Assembly: GCF_004352825.1 (NCBI RefSeq)
Contig: NZ_SJRW01000002.1
Location: forward strand, 868,001 to 932,000
Direction of reading: 5' to 3'
DNA: 64,000 nt
Source: Luteimonas arsenica
GTDB lineage: Bacteria > Pseudomonadota > Gammaproteobacteria > Xanthomonadales > Xanthomonadaceae
This document shows positions 37,732 through 45,844 of this stretch, piece by piece. Made by a program: the position numbers and the translations under genes. Position 1 is the first letter of the stretch. Each line of letters starts with the position of its first letter. The notes beneath the pieces are model-generated. The model saw only the letters and a list, made by a program, of their open reading frames with translations, made no database searches and was not told the DNA's origin.

Positions 37732-39923
37732 CCGCAGATCCCCGCGAGCAGCGAAGCCTGCGCCGAGTGCGGCGCTTCGCCCTCGGCCGGCGAAAGCTGG
37801 CGGTAGCTGCCGTCGGACTGCAGCTCCCAGGCATTGGTATTGTCGGCCAGGTAGGTTTCCAGGGCTTCCCGGAAGATGCGCGCGGCCACCACCGGGTCGA
37901 GGATCGGGAAGCAGGTCTCGACCCGGCGCAGCAGGTTGCGCTCCAGCCAGTCGGCGCTGGCGCACCAGGTTTCCGGCGCGCCGTCGTTGCCGAACCAGTA
38001 GACGCGGCTGTGCTCGAGGAAGCGCCCCACGATCGAGCGTACCCGGATGTTGTCCGAGACCCCGGGCACGCCCGGGCGCAGGGTGCAGGCGCCGCGAACG
38101 ATCAGGTCGATGCGCACGCCGGCCTGCGAGGCCGCGTAGAGCGCGCGCACGACCTGGGGTTCGTTGAGGGCGTTCATCTTGGCGATGATCCGCGCCGGGC
38201 GCCCGTTGGCGGCTAGACGGGCTTCGCGCTCGATGCGCTCCAGCACGCCACCGTGCAGGGTGAAGGGCGACTGCAGCAGGCGCTCGAGGCGGATTGCAGG
38301 CGCCAGGCCCGAGATCTGCTGGAAGACCTGGTGCACGTCGCTGCCGATGTGCGGGTCCGCGGTCATCAGGCTGAGGTCGGTGTAGGCGCGCGCGGTGCCG
38401 CTGTGGTAGTTGCCGGTGCCCATGTGCACGTAGCGGCGCAGGCGCCGGCCCTCGCGGCGGACCACCAGCAGCATCTTGGCGTGGGTCTTGTAGCCGACCA
38501 CGCCGTAGACCACCTGTACGCCGGCGTCCTGCAGGCGGTCGGCGAGGCCGAGGTTGGCCTCCTCGTCGAAGCGCGCGCGCAGCTCGACCACCACGGTGAC
38601 GTCCTTGCCGTTGCGCGCGGCCTGCACCAGGTGCTCGACGATCGGCGAGTCGCGGCCGGTGCGGTACAGGGTCTGCTTGATCGCGAGCACGCCCGGGTCG
38701 GTGGCGGCCTGCTTGAGCAGTTCCAGCACCGGGCTGAAGCCGTCGAAGGGGTGGTGGAGCAAGACATCGCCGCTGGCCAGGCGCTCGAACATGCTGTCGC
38801 TGCCCGGAAGCTGGCGCGGCTGGAACGCGGGGAACTTCAGTTCGGGGCGATCCACCTCGTTGTAGACCTGGATCACGCGGTTGAGGTTGACCGGCCCGTT
38901 GATCCGGTACACCGCGTTCTCCGGCAGGTCAAAGTTGCGCAGCAGCTCGCGCACGATGGCTTCGGGGCAGTCCGAGGCGATCTCCAGGCGCATCGCGCGC
39001 AGGTAGCCGCGGCCGACCAGCTCGTCGCGCAGGGCCAGCGCCAGGTTCTCGACCTCGTCCTCGTCGACGATCAGCTCGGAGTTGCGGGTGACGCGGAACT
39101 GGTAGGCGCCCTGGACCTTCATGCCGGGGAACAGGTCCTCGACGAACTCCGAAAGCATCGCCGACAGGAACACGAAATCGTGTTCGCCGCCGGACACCCG
39201 CCGCGGCAAGCGGATGATCCGCGCCAGCGACCGGGGGGCCCGCACGATGGCGAGGTGGCCGCTGCGACCGAAGGCGTCGCGGCCCTTGAGCACCACCACC
39301 AGGTTCAGCGACTTGTTGAGGATCTTCGGGAACGGGTGCGCGGGGTCCAGGCCCAGCGGCGACAGCACCGGCAGGATCTCCTCGCGGAAGCAGGCGCGAA
39401 GCCAGCGGCGCTGCCGTGCGTTCCACGTCTCGCGCGAAAGCACGCGGATGCCGGCATCGGCGAGCGCGGGGCGCAGGATCTCGTTCCAGCTGGCGTACTG
39501 CGCGTCGACCAGCTCGGCGGTGCGTTCGTGGATGCGGCGCAGCACGGTGCCGGGCGACAGGCCGTCGGGTGGCAGTGGCACTTCGAAGTCCTGCGCGTGG
39601 CGCACGGTCGCGGCACGGATCTCGAAGAACTCGTCGAGGTTGGTGCAGGAGATGCACAGGTAGCGCAGGCGCTCGAGCAGCGGCACCGTGGCGTCCTGCG
39701 CCTGGGCGAGCACGCGGAAGTTGAAGTCCAGCTGCGACAGCTCGCGGTTGAGGTACAGCGACGGGTCGCGGAGCGCATCACCGTCGCCTGCGTGGTCGGC
39801 CGTCACGAGGCTCGCCGCGGCGGCCGCGTCCGCCCCGCGCGACGCGCGCTTGCCGATCGCCTTGCGGACCGTCGGCGCGTCGGCGGCCTTGTCAGGCGCC
39901 TTGCGGGGTCGCTTGCTGTTCAT
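37728..39923 (-). CDS. ppk: Polyphosphate kinase 1
   Basis: A 731-residue enzyme that builds polyphosphate from ATP at the membrane. The N-terminal domain starts YLNRELSQLDFNFRVL and includes CTNLDEFFEIRAA. The head domain and two phospholipase-D-like catalytic domains follow, with YKTHAKMLLVVR (phosphorylated His) and YVHMGTGNYHSGTA. The second catalytic His lies in the C-terminal domain near FLEHSRVYWFGN. ATG 39923 was chosen for its GAGGAG ribosome site; GTG 39938 and ATG 39935 are weaker options. The first 32 bp overlap the 3' end of phoR. Confidence 0.95.
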   Translation of the reverse strand: MNSKRPRKAPDKAADAPTVRKAIGKRASRGADAAAAASLVTADHAGDGDALRDPSLYLNRELSQLDFNFRVLAQAQDATVPLLERLRYLCISCTNLDEFFEIRAATVRHAQDFEVPLPPDGLSPGTVLRRIHERTAELVDAQYASWNEILRPALADAGIRVLSRETWNARQRRWLRACFREEILPVLSPLGLDPAHPFPKILNKSLNLVVVLKGRDAFGRSGHLAIVRAPRSLARIIRLPRRVSGGEHDFVFLSAMLSEFVEDLFPGMKVQGAYQFRVTRNSELIVDEDEVENLALALRDELVGRGYLRAMRLEIASDCPEAIVRELLRNFDLPENAVYRINGPVNLNRVIQVYNEVDRPELKFPAFQPRQLPGSDSMFERLASGDVLLHHPFDGFSPVLELLKQAATDPGVLAIKQTLYRTGRDSPIVEHLVQAARNGKDVTVVVELRARFDEEANLGLADRLQDAGVQVVYGVVGYKTHAKMLLVVRREGRRLRRYVHMGTGNYHSGTARAYTDLSLMTADPHIGSDVHQVFQQISGLAPAIRLERLLQSPFTLHGGVLERIEREARLAANGRPARIIAKMNALNEPQVVRALYAASQAGVRIDLIVRGACTLRPGVPGVSDNIRVRSIVGRFLEHSRVYWFGNDGAPETWCASADWLERNLLRRVETCFPILDPVVAARIFREALETYLADNTNAWELQSDGSYRQLSPAEGEAPHSAQASLLAGICG

Positions 39924-41250
39924 CGGACTCCTCATCACGATCCTTGGTGCGCTCCACGACGCGTTCGGCGCCGAAGCGGCAGGTGAAGGTGCTGCCGCGC
40001 CCGACCTCGCTGGCGATCTCCAGCCGGGCCTGGTGCAGCTGCAGCACGTGCTTGACGATGGCCAGGCCGAGGCCGGTGCCCCCGGTTTCGCGGGTGCGGC
40101 TGCTCGATACGCGGTAGAAGCGCTCGGTCAGCCGCGACAGGTGCATTTCGGGGATGCCGTAGCCGGTGTCGGCGACCGACAGCGCGACCCCGCCCTGGCC
40201 GTCGGGCGCGAAGCGCACCGAGATCCGGCCGCCGCTGGGCGTGTAGCGCACGGCGTTGGCCACGAGGTTGGAGAAGGCGCTGTGCAGTTCGCGGCTGGAG
40301 CCGCGCAGGTCGACCCTGGCCGCGTCCTCGACGTCGACCTCGTGCCGGCCCTGGCTGAGCGCACCGGCCTCGCGGCGCAGGGTGGAAAGCATCGGCGCCA
40401 TCGGCACGTCTTCGTCGTCCAGCGCGTCCTGGGCTTCCAGCCGCGACAGCGCCAGCAGGTCTTCCACCAGCTGGGTCATTCGCTGCGACTGCAGCCGCAT
40501 TTCATTGATGATCGGCTCCCATTCCTCGTTCTCGGACGGGTCGAGCATGTCGAGGTAGCCGTGGACGACGGTCAGCGGCGTGCGCAGCTCGTGGGAGACG
40601 TTGGCGACGAAGTCGCGGCGCATCTGCTCCAGCCGCATCAGCTTGCCGACGTCGCGAGCCACCAGCAGCCACAGCGCATCGGAGTAGGGGATCAGCCGCA
40701 GGCTGATGCGGATCGCCGGGTCGGCCGGTGAGGCGGCATCGACGATCGGCTCGGCGTGGCGGCCGGCGCTGAGCAGGTGCGAGATCGGCAGCGGCTGCAG
40801 GCGCTCGGCGAGACTGGCGCCCTTGTCGCGCGGGTAGTTGAGGCCCAGCAGGGTGTCGGCCGCGGCGTTGCACCAGATCACCCGCTGGGTGTTGCGGTCG
40901 ACCACCACCAGGGCATCGGGCAGGGCGGTGGCGACGGCGCGGTAGGCGCGCATCATTTCGACCAGGCGGCGCTCGCGGCCGCGGACCTCGGTGCGGGCGC
41001 GGTGGAGCAGGCGCTCGACGCCGGCCCAGACGCCGCCCCCGGGCCGTGGCGGCGGCAGGCGCACGCGTGCGTCGAGCCTGTGCATGATCCGCCGCAGCCG
41101 CAGCAGGTGCGTGGCCAGCAGCACGATCGCCGCGATCGCCAGCGCCGGCCAAGGGTGGCCAATGGCCAGGCCGGCAAGCAGGGCGCAGGCGAGGACCGCG
41201 GCCAGCGTGGCTAGGGTCCGCTGCCAGGAGGTCTGTAGGGTCGGCGGCAT
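39892..41250 (-). CDS. phoR: Phosphate regulon sensor kinase PhoR
   Basis: A 452-residue histidine kinase. Two N-terminal membrane helices (about 10-50), with little periplasmic loop as in PhoR, precede a PAS domain (about 100-205, PDALVVVDRNTQRVIWCN). The HisKA domain has phospho-acceptor motif FVANVSHELRTPLTVVHGYLD. The HATPase domain has N box LVANAVRYTPSGG, G1 VADTGYGIP and G2 GTGLGLAIVKHV. With the Pst/PhoU system it reports phosphate limitation and phosphorylates PhoB. It starts 9 bp after phoB. Confidence 0.95.
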   Translation of the reverse strand: MPPTLQTSWQRTLATLAAVLACALLAGLAIGHPWPALAIAAIVLLATHLLRLRRIMHRLDARVRLPPPRPGGGVWAGVERLLHRARTEVRGRERRLVEMMRAYRAVATALPDALVVVDRNTQRVIWCNAAADTLLGLNYPRDKGASLAERLQPLPISHLLSAGRHAEPIVDAASPADPAIRISLRLIPYSDALWLLVARDVGKLMRLEQMRRDFVANVSHELRTPLTVVHGYLDMLDPSENEEWEPIINEMRLQSQRMTQLVEDLLALSRLEAQDALDDEDVPMAPMLSTLRREAGALSQGRHEVDVEDAARVDLRGSSRELHSAFSNLVANAVRYTPSGGRISVRFAPDGQGGVALSVADTGYGIPEMHLSRLTERFYRVSSSRTRETGGTGLGLAIVKHVLQLHQARLEIASEVGRGSTFTCRFGAERVVERTKDRDEESDEQQATPQGA

Positions 41251-41259
41251 GCCGCCAGT

Positions 41260-41949
41260 CTAGACCGAGGCGGAGAATCGGTAACCCGAGCCGCGCACCG
41301 TCTGCACCATGCCGTCGAGCGCGAACGGCTCCAGCGTCTTGCGCAGGCGGCGGATGTGCACGTCGACGGTGCGTTCTTCCACATAGACGCTGCCGCCCCA
41401 GACGTGGTCGAGCAGCTGCGAGCGCGTGTAGACGCGGTCGGGGTGGGTCATGAAGAAGTGCAGCAGACGGTATTCGGTCGGTCCGATCGACACCGGCTCG
41501 TCGCCGGCGAAGACGCGGTGCGCGGCGCCGTCGATGCGCAGGCCGCCGACGCTGACGCTGCCGTCCTCGTCGTCCTCGCGCGAGCGGCGCATGACGGCGC
41601 GGATGCGGGCCAGCAGTTCGCGGGCGGAGAAGGGCTTGACCACGTAGTCGTCGACCCCGGCCTCCAGGCCGCCGACGCGGTCGTTCTCCTCGCCGCGGGC
41701 GGTGAGCATGATGATCGGGATCTCGCGGGTCAGCGATTCGCGGCGCCAGCGGCGGGCCAGCTCGATGCCGCTGGTGCCCGGGAGCATCCAGTCGAGCAGG
41801 ATCAGGTCGGGGAGGCGGTCGGCGATCGCCTCCTGGGCCTGGCGGGCGTCGGCGGCATGCACCGGCTCGTAGTCGCCCTTGCGCACGGCGAAGGCGACCA
41901 TGTCGCGGATGGCGGGTTCATCGTCGACGATCAGGATGCGCTTCTGCAC
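41260..41949 (-). CDS. phoB: Phosphate regulon response regulator PhoB
   Basis: A 229-residue OmpR-family regulator. Receiver domain: [15 protein letters not shown] with the acidic pair, phospho-acceptor Asp in [13 protein letters not shown], and Lys in [14 protein letters not shown]. The C-terminal winged helix (about 130-226) includes [27 protein letters not shown] and the DNA-binding end [17 protein letters not shown]. The start is GTG 41949. A three-repeat Pho box 38 to 66 bp upstream points to autoregulation. It heads the operon phoB-phoR-ppk-ppx. Confidence 0.96.
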   Translation of the reverse strand: MQKRILIVDDEPAIRDMVAFAVRKGDYEPVHAADARQAQEAIADRLPDLILLDWMLPGTSGIELARRWRRESLTREIPIIMLTARGEENDRVGGLEAGVDDYVVKPFSARELLARIRAVMRRSREDDEDGSVSVGGLRIDGAAHRVFAGDEPVSIGPTEYRLLHFFMTHPDRVYTRSQLLDHVWGGSVYVEERTVDVHIRRLRKTLEPFALDGMVQTVRGSGYRFSASV

Positions 41950-41986
41950 GCGGCTACCGCTCGGATCAGGGCCTGGGTGCCATTAG

Positions 41987-42015
41987 ACGACGGTTTGGTG
42001 ACTGTTTGGTGACAG
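41987..42015 (-). promoter_or_regulatory. Pho box upstream of phoB (three 11-bp direct repeats)
   Basis: Read on the minus strand: CTGTCAC CAAA CAGTCAC CAAA CCGTCGT, i.e. heptamers repeated every 11 bp with identical CAAA spacers. The known PhoB box is CTGTCAT-A/T-rich 4 bp-CTGTCAC with the same period, so this is a strong PhoB operator for its own operon. A sixth-base inverted arm GTCACC (42018-42023) also makes GGTGAC-AGT-GTCACC. Confidence 0.85.
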
Positions 42016-42035
42016 TGTCACCGACGACGCCGGCC

Positions 42036-43616
42036 CTACTTGCGCAGGTCGGGATCGCGGACGCCCTGGCGGCGCAGCTCCAGCACCGTCGGGGTGATCG
42101 CCGCGATGCGGGCGTCGATACGGGCGCGGGCGTAGTAGTCCAGGTCGTCGCGCTTGCGCAGGGTGTTGAGCTGGACCAGGGCCTGCTCGGCGCGGCCATT
42201 GAGGTAGGCGGTTTCCGCCCAGGCCTCTCCGGAGCGCACCGGGTCGCCGGCGATCTCGCAGGCGCGGGCGAAGGTGCGCTGGAACACGGGATCCTGGCCG
42301 GAGGAGGCCATCAGCGGGCGCAGGATGTCCTGGGCGCGCCGGCCGGCCTCGGCGTTGTTGCGCTCGGCCAGGACCTCGGCATAGGCCAGGACCACCGCGC
42401 GGTTGCGCGGCATGCGCCGCACAAGGTCCTCGAAGCGGGCGTCCGCGGCCGAATGCCTGCCCGCGCGGGCCTCGGCCTGGGCCAGGCCGACCAGCAGCCA
42501 GATGTCGCCGGGATGCGATTCAAGCAGCGCCTCGAGCCCGCGCGCGGCCTCCGCGCCGTTGCCGGCCCGGAGCTGGGCCACGGCCAGGCCGTAGCGCTGG
42601 GCATCGTCCAGCCCCCCGGCCCGTGCGAGGCGGCCGTATTCGGCGATGGCCTGGGTCGGGGTGTCCGCGCTCAGCGCGCGCAGGCGCTCGCGGGCCCAGC
42701 CGAACTGCCCGCCGGCGGCGCTCTGCTCCAGTCCGCCGGGGCGCAGCCCGGGAGGCAGCAGGGGATTGTTGCCGGCCAGGCCGGTGGTGGTGAAGGCGCC
42801 GACCTTGCGGTCGCCAAGCTGTTCGGCCAGCTGGCGGGTTTCGCTGATGCGCGTGGTGGTGACCGGGTGCGTGCGCATGTAGTCCGGCAGGCGCTCCCGC
42901 TCGCCGCCCTGGTTGGTGCGCGACATGGCCTGCATGCGCTCGAACATGCGAGCCATCGCGGCGGTGTCGTAGCCGCTGCGCGACAGGGTCCGCATGCCCA
43001 GGCGATCTGCCTCGGACTCGTTCGAACGGGTGTAGTCGATCTGGCGCTGGACCATCAGGCCCTGCGCGCCGGCCACGGCCGCCATCGCGGCATTGCCCGA
43101 GGACCGGCTGTCGGACTGCGCCGCCACGGCCACCGCGCCCAGCATGGCCAGCAGGATCGGCACGCTGTCGCGCTGCGCGCGCTCCACGCCGCGCAGGACA
43201 TGGGCCTGGGTGACGTGCGCGACCTCGTGGGCGAGCACGCCGGCGACTTCGTCCTCGCTCTCCGCGGCCAGCACCAGGCCGGCGTTGGTGCCGATGTAGC
43301 CGCCCAGAGTGGCGAAGGCGTTGATCGAGCGGTCCTTCATCATGAAGAAGGTGAAGGACTGCTCCGGCTGGTCGCTGGCCGAGGCCAGACGGTTGCCGAG
43401 TCCGCGCAGCCAGGTGTCGACCAGGGGGTCGTCGAGCACGTAGTCGTAGTGGCGCAGCTGCGCCAGCAGCATCTGCCCGTACTCCTGCTGCTGGGTCGGC
43501 CCCAGCAATGTGTCCGCCGACGAACCGATGTCCGGCAGCCGCTGCTGCGCGGGCGCCGAGGGTGCGACGACGGCCAGTGCAAGGGCCAGTGCAAGGGTGG
43601 CGGAGGGCGGTCGCAT
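42036..43616 (-). CDS. bepA: Periplasmic M48 metalloprotease/chaperone BepA-like (YfgC)
   Basis: A 526-residue periplasmic protein with a signal peptide (ends about APAQQ). The M48 protease domain has HEVAH (zinc ligands H130 and H134, catalytic E131) and the third-ligand region NESEAD (199-204). From about residue 310 to 500 are TPR repeats (for example ALLESHPGDIWLLVGLAQAEARAG). In E. coli BepA helps LptD and other outer-membrane proteins mature and degrades stalled ones. Domain order and length (about 490-530) fit. ATG 43616 opens the signal peptide. Confidence 0.9.
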   Translation of the reverse strand: MRPPSATLALALALAVVAPSAPAQQRLPDIGSSADTLLGPTQQQEYGQMLLAQLRHYDYVLDDPLVDTWLRGLGNRLASASDQPEQSFTFFMMKDRSINAFATLGGYIGTNAGLVLAAESEDEVAGVLAHEVAHVTQAHVLRGVERAQRDSVPILLAMLGAVAVAAQSDSRSSGNAAMAAVAGAQGLMVQRQIDYTRSNESEADRLGMRTLSRSGYDTAAMARMFERMQAMSRTNQGGERERLPDYMRTHPVTTTRISETRQLAEQLGDRKVGAFTTTGLAGNNPLLPPGLRPGGLEQSAAGGQFGWARERLRALSADTPTQAIAEYGRLARAGGLDDAQRYGLAVAQLRAGNGAEAARGLEALLESHPGDIWLLVGLAQAEARAGRHSAADARFEDLVRRMPRNRAVVLAYAEVLAERNNAEAGRRAQDILRPLMASSGQDPVFQRTFARACEIAGDPVRSGEAWAETAYLNGRAEQALVQLNTLRKRDDLDYYARARIDARIAAITPTVLELRRQGVRDPDLRK

Positions 43617-43806
43617 GCGGGTTTCGGGATCCGGACGGGGCTGGGCGGCTGCAGGGGACAGCATGGGGGCGGGCGCTGCGAAAGGCGTGAATACGGCGTT
43701 AACCCGCGCGGCCGTGGAACGCTGCCACTGGCGGCGGATGGCTGAAATCCATTCTGCGTGCCCCCACAATCGACAGCATCCCGCCGCAACAGTTCCGGAG
43801 AACACC

Positions 43807-44085
43807 TTGGACAAGTCCGCTTCCCCCCGCATCACGATGTATACCAGCGCGGTCTGCGCCTACTGCGTTGCGGCCAAGAACTTCCTGCGCAGCAAGGGCC
43901 TGGAATGGACCGAGATCCGGATCGACACCGATCCCGCCGAGCGCGAGCGCATGGTCGCCCTGGCCGGGCGCACCTCGGTACCGCAGATCTTCGTCGGCGA
44001 CACCCACGTCGGCGGCTACGACGACATGATGGCCATGCATCGCGCCGGCAACTTCGAGCCGCTGCTGGAAGGGAAGGGCGCATGA
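43807..44085 (+). CDS. grxC: Glutaredoxin (GrxC-type, CAYC active site)
   Basis: A 92-residue thioredoxin-fold oxidoreductase that uses glutathione. The active-site region SAVCAYCVAAKNFL has Ala where most dithiol glutaredoxins have Pro (CPYC). The cis-Pro motif TSVPQIFVGDTHVGGYDDM, which binds glutathione, is intact. The proposed start is TTG 43807, six bases after GGAG (43797-43800). ATG 43837 is the alternative but would shorten strand 1. The stop overlaps the next gene by four bases (ATGA, 44082-44085). Confidence 0.9.
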   Translation: MDKSASPRITMYTSAVCAYCVAAKNFLRSKGLEWTEIRIDTDPAERERMVALAGRTSVPQIFVGDTHVGGYDDMMAMHRAGNFEPLLEGKGA

Positions 44086-44483
44086 GCGACGACGGCGATC
44101 GCATCCGTGCCTTCACCGAATTCCGGGAGCGCATGAACGAGCGCATCCTGGCCGAGCCCAATCAAGTGGTGCGGCGCTTCTTCGCGCTCGACACCCAGTC
44201 CTACCAGGCCGGCGTGCTGGACGTGGCGACCAAGGAACTGCTGGGCCTGGTGGCCTCGCTGGTGCTGCGTTGCGACGACTGCATCAGCTACCACGTCGCG
44301 CGCTGCCGCGAGGCGGGCGTGGGCCGCGACGCGATGTTCGAGGCCTTCTCGATCGGACTGGTGGTGGGCGGCAGCATCGTGATCCCGCACCTGCGGCGCG
44401 CGGTCGACTTCCTCGACCGGCTGGAGGCCGGTAGTACCGAAGAGGCGCCGGCCGGGCACCGGCACGACGCGGATACGCCGTAG
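44082..44483 (+). CDS. Carboxymuconolactone decarboxylase/AhpD-like protein
   Basis: A 133-residue all-helical protein. The motif LRCDDCISYHVARCREAG has the CxxC plus downstream His typical of AhpD-like peroxidase cofactors in the CMD family. It is translationally coupled to the glutaredoxin gene, which suggests a joint role in thiol redox or peroxide defence. The C-terminal tail is polar and His-rich. True decarboxylase activity is unlikely. Confidence 0.83.
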   Translation: MSDDGDRIRAFTEFRERMNERILAEPNQVVRRFFALDTQSYQAGVLDVATKELLGLVASLVLRCDDCISYHVARCREAGVGRDAMFEAFSIGLVVGGSIVIPHLRRAVDFLDRLEAGSTEEAPAGHRHDADTP

Positions 44484-44563
44484 CCCGGCCTCCTGTGCAT
44501 CACCCCGCGGGCGCGATCCGTCGGTCGCTGCGGACCGGTCCGGGTTCCCGCTGGACCACTGCG

Positions 44564-44606
44564 TTCCTGCCGGAATCCGGCAGGAAGTGGCCGCATTTGG
44601 CATAAT
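44564..44606 (+). promoter_or_regulatory. icd promoter with overlapping 10-bp inverted repeat
   Basis: CATAAT (44601-44606) is a good -10 box; the matching -35 position (about 44578-44583) lies within the right arm of a perfect inverted repeat TTCCTGCCGG-AAT-CCGGCAGGAA (44564-44586). The three-base centre and lack of a T run argue for an operator rather than a terminator. The regulator is unknown. Confidence 0.55.
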
Positions 44607-44675
44607 TGGCAGCTGTTTTCCGTTTCCTGACGCCCCGTTCGCGGCCGGCGTCCCCCCAGCATTGGACCCCACACA

Positions 44676-45689
44676 ATGACCCAGACAATCACGGTCATCC
44701 GCGGCGATGGCATCGGCCCGGAGATCATGGACGCCACCCTGCACGTGCTCGACGCCATGGGCGTCGACCTTGCCTACGAGGAGGCCGATGCCGGCCTGGT
44801 GGCGCTCGAGAAGCACGGCGAACTGCTGCCGCAGGCCACGCTGGACTCCATCAGCCGCAACAAGGTCGCGCTGAAGAGCCCGCTGACCACCCCGGTCGGC
44901 GGCGGCTTCTCGTCGATCAACGTGCAGCTGCGCCGCCACTTCGACCTGTACGCCAACGTGCGTCCGGCGACCTCGTTCCCGAACACCCGCTCGCGATTCA
45001 GCGAGGGCGTGGACCTGATCACCGTGCGCGAGAACACCGAGGGCGCGTACAGCGCCGAGGGCCAGGAAACCGCGCCCGATGGCAGCTGGGCGGTGTCGGT
45101 CACCCGCAACACCCGCAAGGGTTCCGAGCGCATCGTGCGCTACGCCTTCGACCTCGCCCGCCGCACCGGACGCAGGAAGGTGACCGTCGTGCACAAGGCC
45201 AACATCCTGAAGTCGACCTCGGGCCTGTTCCTCAACGCCGCGCGCGAGGTGGCGAAGGAGTACCCGGACATCGAATGTAACGAGATGATCGTCGACAACA
45301 CCTGCATGCAGCTGGTGATGCGCCCGGAGCAGTTCGACGTGATCGTGACCACCAACCTGTTCGGCGACATCATCTCGGACCTCTGCGCCGGCCTGGTCGG
45401 CGGCCTGGGCCTGGCCCCGGGCGCCAACATCGGCGCGGACGCGGCGATCTTCGAGGCCGTGCACGGCTCGGCGCCGGACATCGCCGGCAAGGGCGTCGCC
45501 AACCCCTGCGCCCTGCTGCTGGGCGCGGTGCAGATGCTCGAGCATCTCGGCATGGACGCGCAGGCGCGCAAGCTGCGCGCGGCTATCGTCGACACGCTGG
45601 AGGCGAAGGATTCGCTGACCCCGGACCTGGGCGGCAGCGCGAGCACGATGGACTTCGCGCGCGCGATCGCCGGCCGCGCCGCGGCCTGA
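44676..45689 (+). CDS. icd: NAD-type isocitrate dehydrogenase
   Basis: A 337-residue beta-decarboxylating dehydrogenase of the IDH/IPMDH superfamily. Motifs: VIRGDGIGPEI at the start, LKSPLTTPVGGGFSS (substrate loop), YANVRPATSFPN, ITVRENTEGAYSAEGQ, and metal-binding Asp in DVIVTTNLFGDIISDL. The cofactor loop GSAPDIAGKGVANPCA has Asp-Ile rather than the NADP-type Lys/Tyr pair, so NAD is the expected acceptor. It oxidises isocitrate to 2-oxoglutarate in the TCA cycle. The short, bacterial NAD-IDH type is known in Xanthomonas. Isopropylmalate or homoisocitrate activity is less likely. Confidence 0.88.
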   Translation: MTQTITVIRGDGIGPEIMDATLHVLDAMGVDLAYEEADAGLVALEKHGELLPQATLDSISRNKVALKSPLTTPVGGGFSSINVQLRRHFDLYANVRPATSFPNTRSRFSEGVDLITVRENTEGAYSAEGQETAPDGSWAVSVTRNTRKGSERIVRYAFDLARRTGRRKVTVVHKANILKSTSGLFLNAAREVAKEYPDIECNEMIVDNTCMQLVMRPEQFDVIVTTNLFGDIISDLCAGLVGGLGLAPGANIGADAAIFEAVHGSAPDIAGKGVANPCALLLGAVQMLEHLGMDAQARKLRAAIVDTLEAKDSLTPDLGGSASTMDFARAIAGRAAA

Positions 45690-45732
45690 GGGCCGCGTGC
45701 CCGGATCGGCGGGCCACCGATGCAGGGCAGGG

Positions 45733-45760
45733 AACGGGCGCTTCGGCGCCCGTTTCGTTT
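45733..45760 (+). terminator. Terminator after icd
   Basis: Nine-base-pair stem AACGGGCGC/GCGCCCGTT with a stable TTCG tetraloop (45742-45745), followed by TCGTTTCT. Confidence 0.85.
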
Positions 45761-45844
45761 CTGGAACGCAGGCATCCCGGAGATCGCCTCGACAGGGCGC
45801 GGCGGCGGCCGCACAATCGCCGATCCTTTCATGCGGATAAAGCG

